From Robertkochia solimangrovi (GTDB lineage: Bacteria; Bacteroidota; Bacteroidia; Flavobacteriales; Flavobacteriaceae), in assembly GCF_007279655.1 (NCBI RefSeq), contig NZ_QKWN01000001.1:744001-808000 (forward strand): DNA of 64,000 nt. Direction: 5' to 3'. Below are positions 54,404 to 62,812 of the stretch, piece after piece. Within the stretch, counting starts at the first letter, position 1, and the number at the start of each line of letters is the position of its first letter. The notes under the pieces are model-generated. The model was not told the origin of the DNA, made no database searches, and was given only the letters and a program-made list of their open reading frames with translations. The translations under genes were made by a program, and so were the position numbers.

Positions 54404-55123
54404 ATGGACAGAAGAAAAAGTTTAAAAGCAATGTTCGCCGGTACGGTAACGTCCGGATTTATGTTTACATCCTGCCTGACCGATACTGAGAAATCGGCTG
54501 AGACTACAACTCCTGTTGCCGGTGATTCTGAAGAAGCTTCCGGTTATGGAAGAACTCCGGAAGAAGCTGCTCGTGATAAGGATCTGATGAGTACCACCTT
54601 CTTTAATGAGCATGAAATGATTACGCTGGCTATCGTTGCCGATATTATTATTCCGGCAGATGAAACTTCAGGGTCGGCTACCGATGCTAAAGTGCCTGAA
54701 TTCATTGAGTTCATCGTAAAAGATATGCCGCACTATCAAACTCCCGTTCGCGGAGGACTCCGATGGCTTGACTATGAAAGCAAGAAGCGTTTTTCAACAG
54801 AGTTCAAAGAAGCCAGTGAAGAACAAAGACTGGAGATCATCGAGGATATTGCCTACCCGGAAGAGGTGAAACCTGAACTTGAACAGGGTGCACGATCCTT
54901 TGCAACGATCCGAAATCTGGTATGTACCGGTTTCTTTACCAGTGAGATTGGTATTAAGGATATCGGATATATGGGGAATGTTCCCAATGTCTGGGATGGT
55001 GTGCCGGATGATGTATTAAAAGCGCATGGAGTAGCCTATGATGAAAGGATCCTTAGTGAAAGTATAAAACCTGAAGAGCGAAATGAAGTGGCTAACTGGG
55101 ATAATTATAATCCGGAAGGTTAA
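54404..55123 (+). CDS. Gluconate 2-dehydrogenase subunit 3 family protein (second copy, Tat signal)
   Basis: A 239-residue small subunit. The N-terminus MDRRKSLKAMFAGTVTSGF has a twin arginine, followed by MFTSCLTD, a possible lipobox Cys near residue 24. A low-complexity linker leads to the PF13618 region with LAIVADIIIPADETSGSATD and VPEFIEFIVKD. It pairs with the GMC gene 10 bases upstream. It is longer and more acidic than the first-locus copy (213 residues). Confidence 0.88.
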   Translation: MDRRKSLKAMFAGTVTSGFMFTSCLTDTEKSAETTTPVAGDSEEASGYGRTPEEAARDKDLMSTTFFNEHEMITLAIVADIIIPADETSGSATDAKVPEFIEFIVKDMPHYQTPVRGGLRWLDYESKKRFSTEFKEASEEQRLEIIEDIAYPEEVKPELEQGARSFATIRNLVCTGFFTSEIGIKDIGYMGNVPNVWDGVPDDVLKAHGVAYDERILSESIKPEERNEVANWDNYNPEG

Positions 55124-55177
55124 CCGGTATGAAAGTTTGGAGCCCCTTATGGCCTTTAACGGTCAATTTTATGACAT

Positions 55178-56356
55178 ATGAAAAAAGATAATTTTGAATC
55201 CCCTGATTATTATAATATCGATGATCTGCTTACTGAAGAGCAGTTGCTGGTAAGGGATGCAACAAGACAATGGGTAAAACGTGACCTGAGTCCGATCATC
55301 GAAGACTATGCCCAAAAGGCAGAATTTCCAAGACAGTTATTGAACGGACTCGCTGAGATCGGGGCTTTTGGACCTTATATTCCAGAGGATTATGGCGGCG
55401 CAGGTCTCGATCAGATAAGCTACGGACTCATCATGCAGGAGATCGAGCGTGGTGATAGTGGCATTCGATCCACCGCTTCCGTACAATCTTCTCTGGTGAT
55501 GTATCCGATCTTTGCGTATGGTAGTGAAGAACAAAAACGAAAGTTTCTGCCAAAACTTGCCAGCGGAGAGTTGATCGGATGTTTCGGACTTACCGAACCT
55601 GATCATGGATCGAACCCGGGCGGAATGGATACAAAGTTCTCTGATGAAGGAGACCACTATCTTCTCAATGGAGCCAAACTTTGGATCTCAAATGCACCTT
55701 TTGCTGATATCGCAGTGGTTTGGGCTAAGAACGAGGAAGGTAGAATTCACGGACTTATCGTGGAGCGAGGGATGGAAGGATTTTCGACTCCGGAAACCCA
55801 TAATAAATGGTCGCTCAGGGCTTCAGCTACGGGTGAATTGATCTTTGCGGATGTTAAAGTGCCGAAAGGTAATCTTTTACCTGGAAAAAGTGGACTCGGA
55901 GCTCCTTTAGGATGTCTTGATTCTGCACGATACGGTATTGCCTGGGGTGTGATCGGGGCTGCGATGGATTGCTATCATACGGCTTTGAAGTATGCCGGAG
56001 AACGTATGCAATTCGGTAAACCGATCGCCTCGTTTCAATTGCAACAGAAAAAATTGGCTGAAATGGTTACTGAGATCACAAAAGCCCAATTACTTGCTTT
56101 CCGTCTCGGACAATTGCGAAATGAAGGTAAGGCTACTTCTGCCCAGATTTCAATGGCTAAGCGCAATAACGTCGATATGGCGTTGAAAATCGCACGCGAA
56201 GCACGTCAGGTGTTAGGCGCAATGGGAATTACAGGAGAGTACAGTATTATGCGTCATATGATGAATCTGGAAAGTGTAATCACCTACGAAGGAACACATG
56301 ATATTCACCTGCTGATTACCGGAGCAGATATCACAGGAATACAGGCCTTTAAATAA
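55178..56356 (+). CDS. gcdH: Acyl-CoA dehydrogenase, glutaryl-CoA dehydrogenase type
   Basis: A 392-residue flavoenzyme. Many segments match glutaryl-CoA dehydrogenases: QSSLVMYPIFAYGSEEQKRKF, GCFGLTEPDHGSNPGGMDT, SLRASATGELIFADVKVP, LDSARYGIAWGVIGA, and the C-terminal NLESVITYEGTHDIHLLI with the catalytic Glu. It would oxidise and decarboxylate glutaryl-CoA to crotonyl-CoA in lysine/tryptophan breakdown. The saccharopine reductase gene at 19668 may act in the same pathway. No electron-transfer flavoprotein genes are nearby. Confidence 0.88.
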   Translation: MKKDNFESPDYYNIDDLLTEEQLLVRDATRQWVKRDLSPIIEDYAQKAEFPRQLLNGLAEIGAFGPYIPEDYGGAGLDQISYGLIMQEIERGDSGIRSTASVQSSLVMYPIFAYGSEEQKRKFLPKLASGELIGCFGLTEPDHGSNPGGMDTKFSDEGDHYLLNGAKLWISNAPFADIAVVWAKNEEGRIHGLIVERGMEGFSTPETHNKWSLRASATGELIFADVKVPKGNLLPGKSGLGAPLGCLDSARYGIAWGVIGAAMDCYHTALKYAGERMQFGKPIASFQLQQKKLAEMVTEITKAQLLAFRLGQLRNEGKATSAQISMAKRNNVDMALKIAREARQVLGAMGITGEYSIMRHMMNLESVITYEGTHDIHLLITGADITGIQAFK

Positions 56357-56362
56357 TGATGT

Positions 56363-56408
56363 TAGTGATAATAGTGTTCATGGTTATATATGTACACTAT
56401 TGTCACTA
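56363..56408. terminator. Hairpin in the convergent gap after gcdH
   Basis: Arms 56363-56377 and 56394-56408 pair over 15 positions with a single T-G pair around a 16-base loop. No T-run follows, so it is a hairpin end-signal or repeat element rather than a classical terminator. The right arm contains CACTATTGTCAC, similar to a repeat at 19074. Confidence 0.5.
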
Positions 56409-56418
56409 CTATAAACTA

Positions 56419-56766
56419 TTAGTGGTCACTCCAGATCGCTAATTCGTTTCCCGAAGGATCGTGGAAATGAAACCTGCGTCCTCCCGGGAAGGAGAATATT
56501 TCTTTGGCGATGGTTCCGCCACTTTCTTTAACTTTTTCGAGCATACCTTCAAGATCGTCATGGTATAGTACAACCAGTGCACCATGGGTAATGATCTCAT
56601 CCGTTCTCATGAATCCACCTTCGATCCCACTGTTCGCAAATGCGGTATAATCTGGACCGTAATCGGTAAAAGACCAGTCAAATGCTTTCGTATAAAAAGC
56701 TTTTATTTTTATTAAGTCTCTTGCTTTGAACTCAATGTAGTTTATGTGTGAATTTACAGCTGGCAT
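56419..56766 (-). CDS. VOC family (glyoxalase-like) protein
   Basis: A 115-residue protein with the paired beta-alpha-beta-beta-beta units of the vicinal oxygen chelate fold. HINYIEFKARDLIKIKAFYT opens the first half and GALVVLYHDDLEGMLEKVKE the second. The ending RFHFHDPSGNELAIWSDH holds a metal-type His/Glu set. Substrate unknown. It precedes no clear partner; the secreted protein gene lies 11 bases upstream on the same strand. Confidence 0.9.
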   Translation of the reverse strand: MPAVNSHINYIEFKARDLIKIKAFYTKAFDWSFTDYGPDYTAFANSGIEGGFMRTDEIITHGALVVLYHDDLEGMLEKVKESGGTIAKEIFSFPGGRRFHFHDPSGNELAIWSDH

Positions 56767-56777
56767 GTTTGCTTAAT

Positions 56778-57242
56778 TTATTCGATTATAATTTTATTAC
56801 GTACCCCGATATAGGTGCGTTTATCAAAATTGAAATCCACATATTGTGCGCCTCCGGCTTCACCCCGAACCTCGATGGATGATCTTCCGATTTCCATGTC
56901 ATTCTTGTTATAGGCCTTAGCAATAAGTTCTCCTTTAAAATCCTTATCGAAGATCAGATAAAGGGTTAGCAAATTATTTTCACCGCCATCGGTTCTGTTT
57001 TCTATGGAAAATGCTCCGGTTTGCAAACCTTCAGACTTAAGAACTTCCGATAGTTCGATCTTGCATTCAAGGGTTTTATTCACTCCTTTAGTCACCCCTT
57101 CAAAGAATTCCGTTGCAGTCTGTCCGACCACTTCACCCCCTTTATTGATAGACTCTTTGGTGTCTTTTGAAAATTGATCACAAGAGACATTTAAACCAAG
57201 AAAGATAAGACTTGTACCTATTATGGAAAATATCGATTTCAT
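56778..57242 (-). CDS. Hypothetical lipoprotein
   Basis: A 154-residue protein of unknown function. The signal segment is hydrophobic and ends in LNVSCDQFS, a likely lipobox Cys near residue 21. The mature part is beta-rich: LLTLYLIFDKDFKGELIAKA and EARGAQY-type strands near the end, closing with RTYIGVRNKIIIE. No family is recognised with confidence. It is 11 bases upstream of the VOC gene and may be co-transcribed. Confidence 0.7.
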   Translation of the reverse strand: MKSIFSIIGTSLIFLGLNVSCDQFSKDTKESINKGGEVVGQTATEFFEGVTKGVNKTLECKIELSEVLKSEGLQTGAFSIENRTDGGENNLLTLYLIFDKDFKGELIAKAYNKNDMEIGRSSIEVRGEAGGAQYVDFNFDKRTYIGVRNKIIIE

Positions 57243-57376
57243 TATTAATGAAAATTAGTCAGGATATTAAAAGTACAAAAATTGAACGTATGAATGATGA
57301 ATTAAAGGGTATTTGACAGGGGGCGATCCGTGAACTAACCTATACATTTTATCCTCTATCTCTGCCTTACTCTGTT

Positions 57377-57847
57377 TTAGGATTTCGTGCCGGAATTTTC
57401 AATACTATTCATTTCGATCCAGTAACCGTCAGGATCCTGAAAATACACCTGTCGGGCGCCGTCGGCCCTGATCTGAATCTTTCCTTTAGTTCCTGGCCAG
57501 TCGGAGTATTCGATATTAAATGATTTTAACTTTTGAAGAAATGCATCAAAATCTGAAGTTGATAAGGCAAAATGTACCGCTCTGTTGGTGATCACTTTTC
57601 CTTTTAGTGTTGAGATGAGGTGGAGCTCTTTTTCTTCACCAAAAGAGAACCATCGTATGCCTTCCACTTCTGTTCTGTTGGTGATCTCTTTCAGGTTTAG
57701 AATCTTCTTATAGAAGTTTGCAGCCTGGTTCACATCAGTAACCGATAATGCGATATGATTCAGGTTGGTCGTGTAATCAGCGGTGTTTTGTGCCTTGGAG
57801 CTACCCAGAATAAAGAGAAAAAGTATAATGGATATTATTTTCGCCAT
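57377..57847 (-). CDS. Exported VOC family (glyoxalase-like) protein
   Basis: A 156-residue protein with a cleavable signal (MAKIISIILFLFILGSSKAQ). It is followed by a VOC domain: LNHIALSVTDVNQAANFYKK, ELHLISTLKGK, AVHFALSTSDFDAFLQKL and VYFQDPDGYWIEMNS with the metal Glu. Export makes it unlike the cytosolic VOC gene at 56419. Substrate unknown. A second open frame on the other strand over its start (57755-58069) is not supported. Confidence 0.88.
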   Translation of the reverse strand: MAKIISIILFLFILGSSKAQNTADYTTNLNHIALSVTDVNQAANFYKKILNLKEITNRTEVEGIRWFSFGEEKELHLISTLKGKVITNRAVHFALSTSDFDAFLQKLKSFNIEYSDWPGTKGKIQIRADGARQVYFQDPDGYWIEMNSIENSGTKS

Positions 57848-58056
57848 TTTAATTCGATTTTAATTGAAAAAGGAAATTGTACAGCGAAAATGACCGCTTT
57901 ACCTTTATGGTTAAAGATAAGGAAAGCGATCGAAATACAGATCAGTTTTAATAAGGGGATCTTAGGAAACAAGGGTTTAGGGGGGGGAACCTTAAAATCC
58001 ATGCAATCCCCTTTCAGGAAAATTTATCAATCAATCATCATAGCGCAGGTAATCTC

Positions 58057-58938
58057 TCATGCAATTTGAAGCGATAACATGCTTATTGAGCCACCTACAG
58101 TTGTATCGTTGAACAACTCAGCCTCTTCATTTTTTCCTTGTAATGCTAATGCATATAGCAATGGTAAATAATGTTCTGGTGTTGGAATTGAAAGCTGAAG
58201 GCTTCTTCCCAGGTTCGAATAATCGATCAGGGATTTATGATCGCCGTTCAGGATAAGACTTCTGATCTTATCATTCGCTTCCATTGCCCAGTCCCATCCG
58301 AAGGGTTCATTCAGTTGTTGCCAGGCAACTTTTCTTAGATTATGAACCACATTGCCACTTCCGATGATCAGGACGCCTTTGTTGCGTAATCCTGCCAGTT
58401 GTTGTGCCAATTCATAATGGTATTTAACCGGTTTTGTATAATCCAGACTTAGCTGAACTACAGGGATATCCGCATTAGGATACATATGTTTTATAACACT
58501 CCAAGCTCCATGATCAAGCCCCCAATGGTCATCTGCTTCCACAGGGGCTTTTGTGATCAATTTAATAGTCTCAGCAGCTAATTGAGGGCTGCCTGGAGCA
58601 GGATATTCCACATCAAACAAGGCTTGGGGGAAACCTCCAAAGTCGTGGATTGTTCTCGGGTGATTCATGGCTGTAACCTTTGTCCCTCTGGTTTCCCAGT
58701 GTGCCGAGATACATAATATCGCTTTTGGTTTCCTTAACTCCTTCCCTCGTTTTCTGAATTGAGAAACGAATTCGTTTTCCTCTATGGCATTCATCGGACT
58801 TCCATGTCCCAGAAAGAGGACCGGCATCTTGTCCGTTTCAGGTAGGTCCTGTTGAAATTTGTAGAGCGAGTTTAGGTTCATCGTGTTTCCGGCAAAGGGT
58901 AATAAGCTGATCGTAGCTATGAATTCTTTTCTGTTCAC
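58057..58938 (-). CDS. ygiD: 4,5-DOPA dioxygenase extradiol-like (YgiD/LigB family)
   Basis: A 293-residue LigB-type dioxygenase. Metal His residues appear in LFLGHGSPMNAIEEN, ISAHWETRGTKVTAMNHPRT and DHWGLDHGAWSVIKHMYPN. IGSGNVVHNLRKVAW is also typical. The N-terminus has an extra 30 residues with a short hydrophobic stretch (IATISLLPFAG), so it may be exported. YgiD in E. coli is zinc-dependent and opens catechol rings. It is followed upstream by a YceI gene, 20 bases away. Confidence 0.9.
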   Translation of the reverse strand: MNRKEFIATISLLPFAGNTMNLNSLYKFQQDLPETDKMPVLFLGHGSPMNAIEENEFVSQFRKRGKELRKPKAILCISAHWETRGTKVTAMNHPRTIHDFGGFPQALFDVEYPAPGSPQLAAETIKLITKAPVEADDHWGLDHGAWSVIKHMYPNADIPVVQLSLDYTKPVKYHYELAQQLAGLRNKGVLIIGSGNVVHNLRKVAWQQLNEPFGWDWAMEANDKIRSLILNGDHKSLIDYSNLGRSLQLSIPTPEHYLPLLYALALQGKNEEAELFNDTTVGGSISMLSLQIA

Positions 58939-58958
58939 GTAATAATGTTGCCTTTTAA

Positions 58959-59489
58959 TCAGGCTTTAACAAACTGTACCTCTGCAGCCAGTTTAACTTC
59001 ATCACTTACCAGGACACCTCCGGTTTCAAGAGCGGCATTCCAGTTCAATCCGTAATCTTTACGGTTGAGTTTTCCAGATAATGAAAAACCAGCTTTTTCA
59101 TTGCCATATGGATCTTTCATATATCCTCCGAATTCGACATCAAGAGTTATTGGTTTCGTAATTCCTTTAATAGTAAGATCTCCGGTAAGTTTATACTCCT
59201 CATCATCGATCTTCTTGATTCCGGTGCTTACGAAAGACAGTTCCGGATATTTTTCCACCTCAAAGAAATCTGCACTTTTTAAATGGGTATCTCGATCATT
59301 GTTATTCGTATAAACCGATGCGGCATCGATTTTGGCTGATATCGTTGCGGATTCAAAATTTTCGCCGTCTATTTGAGCACTAAAACTTGTGAACTCTCCT
59401 TTTACGTTAGAGATCATCAGGTGTTTTACTTTGAATGTTACTTCACTGTGTGTAGGATCTGAATTCCAGATCGCAGCTGTTGCTGACAT
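58959..59489 (-). CDS. YceI-family lipid-binding-type protein
   Basis: A 176-residue lipocalin-like beta-barrel protein (PF04264). AAIWNSDPTHSEVTFKVKHL opens it and LTGDLTIKGITKPITLDVEF is the family core. FSLSGKLNRKDYGLNWN closes it. There is no signal peptide, unlike many family members, so it is probably cytosolic. YceI proteins bind polyisoprenoid chains. It lies 20 bases before the YgiD-like gene and 139 bases after the AraC regulator gene. Confidence 0.92.
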   Translation of the reverse strand: MSATAAIWNSDPTHSEVTFKVKHLMISNVKGEFTSFSAQIDGENFESATISAKIDAASVYTNNNDRDTHLKSADFFEVEKYPELSFVSTGIKKIDDEEYKLTGDLTIKGITKPITLDVEFGGYMKDPYGNEKAGFSLSGKLNRKDYGLNWNAALETGGVLVSDEVKLAAEVQFVKA

Positions 59490-59628
59490 ATGATTTGATT
59501 TTTTATGTTATAAAATAATCATGGCCTGCAGGTTTGGGGCAACCTGGTTTTTAAGAACTATTGTTGGTACAAATGTCTGACAATTAAATAGTTGTTGGGT
59601 AATACGATCAGGAAGAAGCGTTGTACTT

Positions 59629-60456
59629 TTAGGAAATGAGCTTTTTCATTTCCCTTCTGAATTCGGTAGGGGTTTGTCCGGTTCTACGCTTGAAGACCTT
59701 GGAAAAATAGGCTTTTTCATTATACCCGAGTTCATATCCGATCTCAGCAACCGTTCTGGAAGTTCCGATCAGTAAATTTTTGGCTTCCGTCAGTTTACGG
59801 TTCTCGATAATTTCGGAAACGCTTTGGTGGATCACCTCCTGACAGATTCGATTCAGATTTCGTTCGGTCATGAATAGTTTTTCAGCATAGAAGGAAACCT
59901 TTTCCGCTCTTTTATAATTATCTTCAAGGATTAGTAAAAAATTTGCATAGGTTTCCATATTGGCACTTAACTGCTTTTCATCATTATCAGACATTGATGA
60001 TTCACCATAAAGCATGGTGATGAGTGTGGTAAGCAATTGCTTTAGAATAGCCAGATCAGGGCGCTCCTGTCTGTATTCATCAAACATCATATCACACAAT
60101 GTCGAATAACGGGTAAAGCAGCGTTTACTTGCCAACGAGATATTTGCACGATTATGGAAAAAGGCATATAGCCGAAATAAGGACTCAGATATGAATTCGC
60201 TTCTGAATCTAATGACCCAGAAATTACAAATTCCATTATGGGTTTGCGGATGCAACCGATGGATTTTTCCCTGAGTTACAAAACTGACAAATGGGGCATA
60301 GATGGTAGCATCTCCAAAATCTATAAAATGGCTTACTTTTCCTTCAACACCGACAATCAATTCTTCAAAATCATGTTCGTGTGGAATGATTTCCTTTCCC
60401 TCCAATGCTTTTGCATCTTCAGTAGTGAACTTGAATATTTTGAAAAGTTGCTGCAC
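59629..60456 (-). CDS. AraC-family transcriptional regulator
   Basis: A 275-residue regulator. An N-terminal cupin-like sensing domain (EIIPHEHDFEELIVGVEGKV, residues 21-40) is followed by a C-terminal double helix-turn-helix. Motifs are RTVAEIGYELGYNEKAYFSK and FKRRTGQTPTEFRREM. The gene lies upstream of the YceI/YgiD pair on the same strand. Two inverted repeats occur just upstream (60492-60515 and 60547-60575), possible autoregulation sites. A plus-strand frame at 60238-60462 is a shadow. Confidence 0.93.
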   Translation of the reverse strand: MQQLFKIFKFTTEDAKALEGKEIIPHEHDFEELIVGVEGKVSHFIDFGDATIYAPFVSFVTQGKIHRLHPQTHNGICNFWVIRFRSEFISESLFRLYAFFHNRANISLASKRCFTRYSTLCDMMFDEYRQERPDLAILKQLLTTLITMLYGESSMSDNDEKQLSANMETYANFLLILEDNYKRAEKVSFYAEKLFMTERNLNRICQEVIHQSVSEIIENRKLTEAKNLLIGTSRTVAEIGYELGYNEKAYFSKVFKRRTGQTPTEFRREMKKLIS

Positions 60457-60491
60457 GATTGATCGTATTTAATCCTCCTGGGGTAGATATA

Positions 60492-60575
60492 TAGCATTCG
60501 TTTAAAAGAATGCTAAAAAGTTCGAAGATTATATACTTCAAATTTAATGAATTATTCTTCAATTTAATAATTCAT
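60492..60575. repeat. Two inverted repeats upstream of the AraC regulator
   Basis: TAGCATTC/GAATGCTA (60492-60499 and 60508-60515; 8 bases, 8-base spacer) and ATGAATTATT/AATAATTCAT (60547-60556 and 60566-60575; 10 bases, 9-base spacer). They lie 36-119 bases before the regulator start codon. They could be operators; the second could also fold as an AT-rich end signal for the upstream gene. Confidence 0.45.
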
Positions 60576-60594
60576 GATTTAGGTAAAGGACAGG

Positions 60595-61236
60595 TTAACG
60601 CTTGTTATAGCGCATGATTAGTTTATCTTCACTTTTGATCAGTTCAAACGGTTCACCCGTTACCGCATCGATCTCAAGGATCTCCACCATAGCCCGGTCC
60701 TTACCGAAAATATCGGTCTTATTGGAAAGCCTGTTTTCGATAGTATAGATATACTTGTATTTTTCTTTATCAAATGTAAGCCTGGGTTCTGACCTTCCGA
60801 ATTCAGTCTTTTTGAGAATGGAATCTCCTATCGCTTCCGCTTCAGCTACTGAAATGAATTCATCGGATTCATTTTTCCAGACATATTCCGGGATAAAATC
60901 AAGATCGATGGACTCCAGTAATTCAAGATCGGCGTTCAGTTTTACCCAAAGACTTGAATCTCCGAATTCAGGGTAGCTGAAGTTCCATTGTATCCAGATC
61001 TCAGAGAAGTTCTTTTTTAATTTTTTATCCGGTTCGAAGGGTGTGAGTGGTTGGTTTCGATCAAAAACATAATAGGAACTGTTCGGAATTGCAAAATCAA
61101 AGAATCTAATCAAATCTGGCCCGACATATTCATAGAGATAACCTTTCGAGATCTCGATCGCATCGTCAGACATAAGTTTTTGAGCTTGCATAAGGGAACT
61201 GCTCAGGACAAGTAGTAAAAGTATTTTTATTCTCAT
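60595..61236 (-). CDS. Hypothetical secreted protein
   Basis: A 213-residue protein with a cleavable signal peptide (MRIKILLLLVLSSSLMQAQ). The mature part is beta-rich and acidic, with ESDEFISVAEAEAIGDSIL and TFDKEKYKYIYTIENRLS followed by VEILEIDAVTGEPFELI. The last segment recalls PepSY-type repeats, but this is weak. No catalytic residues are recognised. It is upstream of the AraC regulator gene on the same strand, 138 bases away. Confidence 0.75.
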   Translation of the reverse strand: MRIKILLLLVLSSSLMQAQKLMSDDAIEISKGYLYEYVGPDLIRFFDFAIPNSSYYVFDRNQPLTPFEPDKKLKKNFSEIWIQWNFSYPEFGDSSLWVKLNADLELLESIDLDFIPEYVWKNESDEFISVAEAEAIGDSILKKTEFGRSEPRLTFDKEKYKYIYTIENRLSNKTDIFGKDRAMVEILEIDAVTGEPFELIKSEDKLIMRYNKR

Positions 61237-61491
61237 TTTCTTTTAACGAATATTACGTAGGTCGTCCTGGTAATTTCAATCAAAAGAATTGGGAGCAGTT
61301 TCAGGGTTTGTTCGTTTTTACCCTAAGCTGTGAAGATAATAAAGTGAGTTGAATTTTCCTTCTAAAATTCTGTAATTGTATGTATTAACCGTCAAAATGG
61401 CCAAATCGGTCAGAAAATGCCTTCATTTTCTATTTTTCATTTTCTGATCTTTACTTGAATATACCCATGAACCTGGCGCATGGTTGCAGCC

Positions 61492-62046
61492 TTATTCATT
61501 GAGTTTCTTTACCACCTTTGCAGGATTACCAACGGCAAGGGTGTCGGCTGGTATATCTTTGGTGACCACGGAACCTGCCCCTATTACGGCTCGGTCTCCT
61601 ATGGTTACTCCGGGGCAAATAGTAGCATGCCCACCTATCCAACATTCCTCTCCAATGGTTACGGGTTTACAATCTTCCCATATCCTTCGTTCTTCTATAC
61701 CCAGCGGATGTCTGGCAGTATAGATATGGACTCCGGGTGCTATCAGTGTTTTTCTACCGATGGTGACTTTAGCTCCGTCCAAAATCACTGCGCCAAAGTT
61801 GATAAAAACCCCTTCACCGGCATAGATATGGTCTCCATAATCACAATAGAAGGGAGGTTCCAAATGAAGGTCTTTCGCAGCATTGGGACAGAGTTCGTTT
61901 ATGGTGGCCTGAAATTTATCGGTATAGTATTCCGTAACGTTTAATTTGTGCAGGATATGCTTTACCCGGGTACGAATGGCGATCATTTCTGCGGAATGGG
62001 CATCATAGGGTTCACCGGCAAACATTTTTTCCTTTTCTGATTTCAT
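61492..62046 (-). CDS. Sugar O-acetyltransferase (maltose/galactoside acetyltransferase type)
   Basis: A 184-residue left-handed beta-helix acetyltransferase. The N-terminus KEKMFAGEPYDAHSAEMIAI matches the Maa domain. Hexapeptide repeats run through VFINFGAVILDGAKVTIG, with the catalytic His in YTARHPLGIEERRIW. The C-terminus has WIGGHATICPGVTIGDRAVIG. It transfers acetyl from acetyl-CoA to a sugar hydroxyl. The natural substrate is unknown. Confidence 0.93.
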   Translation of the reverse strand: MKSEKEKMFAGEPYDAHSAEMIAIRTRVKHILHKLNVTEYYTDKFQATINELCPNAAKDLHLEPPFYCDYGDHIYAGEGVFINFGAVILDGAKVTIGRKTLIAPGVHIYTARHPLGIEERRIWEDCKPVTIGEECWIGGHATICPGVTIGDRAVIGAGSVVTKDIPADTLAVGNPAKVVKKLNE

Positions 62047-62131
62047 AGGAATTGATTTTTTATAGAATCCTAAATTTATGAATTCCCTGGCGGACTGGCC
62101 ATTTAATGGTGTCAGATTTTCTTCAGGTGAT

Positions 62132-62713
62132 CTATTTGTCGTTTATTCCCTTTCCTATCAGAATGTCAGGAATATATTTTTCAATTCTGGAAACTCGTGT
62201 CTTTTCTTGTTTTGCCTGTGAAAAGTACAATAAATAGGCTCGCTGACGGCCGGGAGTAAGTGCATAGAAAGCAGTTTTAAGTCCGGAATTTTTATCAAAA
62301 GCACGGGTCAGTTCTTCCGGCACCTCATATTCCGAGGTCTTTTTCATCCTGACGTTTAAACCGGCTTTTTCAACTTCTACAGCTTCAAATATATAGGCTT
62401 TGACCACCGGTTTTAAAGTTTCAATCTCACTGATATCGGTAAATCGTATTTGCCGGGCTGCCTGAACATTTTTGGTTTGCTGAATTAAAATACCTTCCGT
62501 ATCCTTCAGCAGGACGCCTTTATGAAAAAGCAAAGCACAGTATTCTTTGAATTGATGTATCAGCACTACATTACTATCCCGAAAAGTGTAACAGGGATGC
62601 ATCCATTTGTATTCTTCGGTGAGTCCGCATTCGAGAATAATGGCTCTTAGCATACGCATTTCATTCTGCCAGGTACGGGCATTTTCCAGAAACTGATCTA
62701 CTTTTGGGTTCAT
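62132..62713 (-). CDS. YdeI/OmpD-associated family protein (DUF1801-like)
   Basis: A 193-residue protein. An N-terminal DUF1801-type domain has EEYKWMHPCYTFRDSNVVLI and KEYCALLFHKGVLLKD. A C-terminal bacteriocin-protection YdeI/OmpD-associated segment has FYALTPGRQRAYLLYFSQAKQ, then the basic KTRVSRIEKYIP. Members are linked to peptide-stress tolerance in enterobacteria; here the role is unknown. It is 99 bases from the EutBC gene upstream. Confidence 0.9.
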   Translation of the reverse strand: MNPKVDQFLENARTWQNEMRMLRAIILECGLTEEYKWMHPCYTFRDSNVVLIHQFKEYCALLFHKGVLLKDTEGILIQQTKNVQAARQIRFTDISEIETLKPVVKAYIFEAVEVEKAGLNVRMKKTSEYEVPEELTRAFDKNSGLKTAFYALTPGRQRAYLLYFSQAKQEKTRVSRIEKYIPDILIGKGINDK

Positions 62714-62812
62714 ACCACAACTTTGATTTTCATAGGTAAAAGATAGGGTAATTTATGGAATCTTAGGTTTAGTAATATTTATTGATTTCGCATGGATGCA
62801 CGGCAGCCGAAT

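Noticed and set aside
57755-58069. Plus-strand open frame of 104 codons over the exported VOC gene start and the 209-base gap
   Set aside because: It overlaps a clear gene on the other strand, has no recognisable family motif, and lacks a promoter. The gap 57848-58056 is treated as non-coding.
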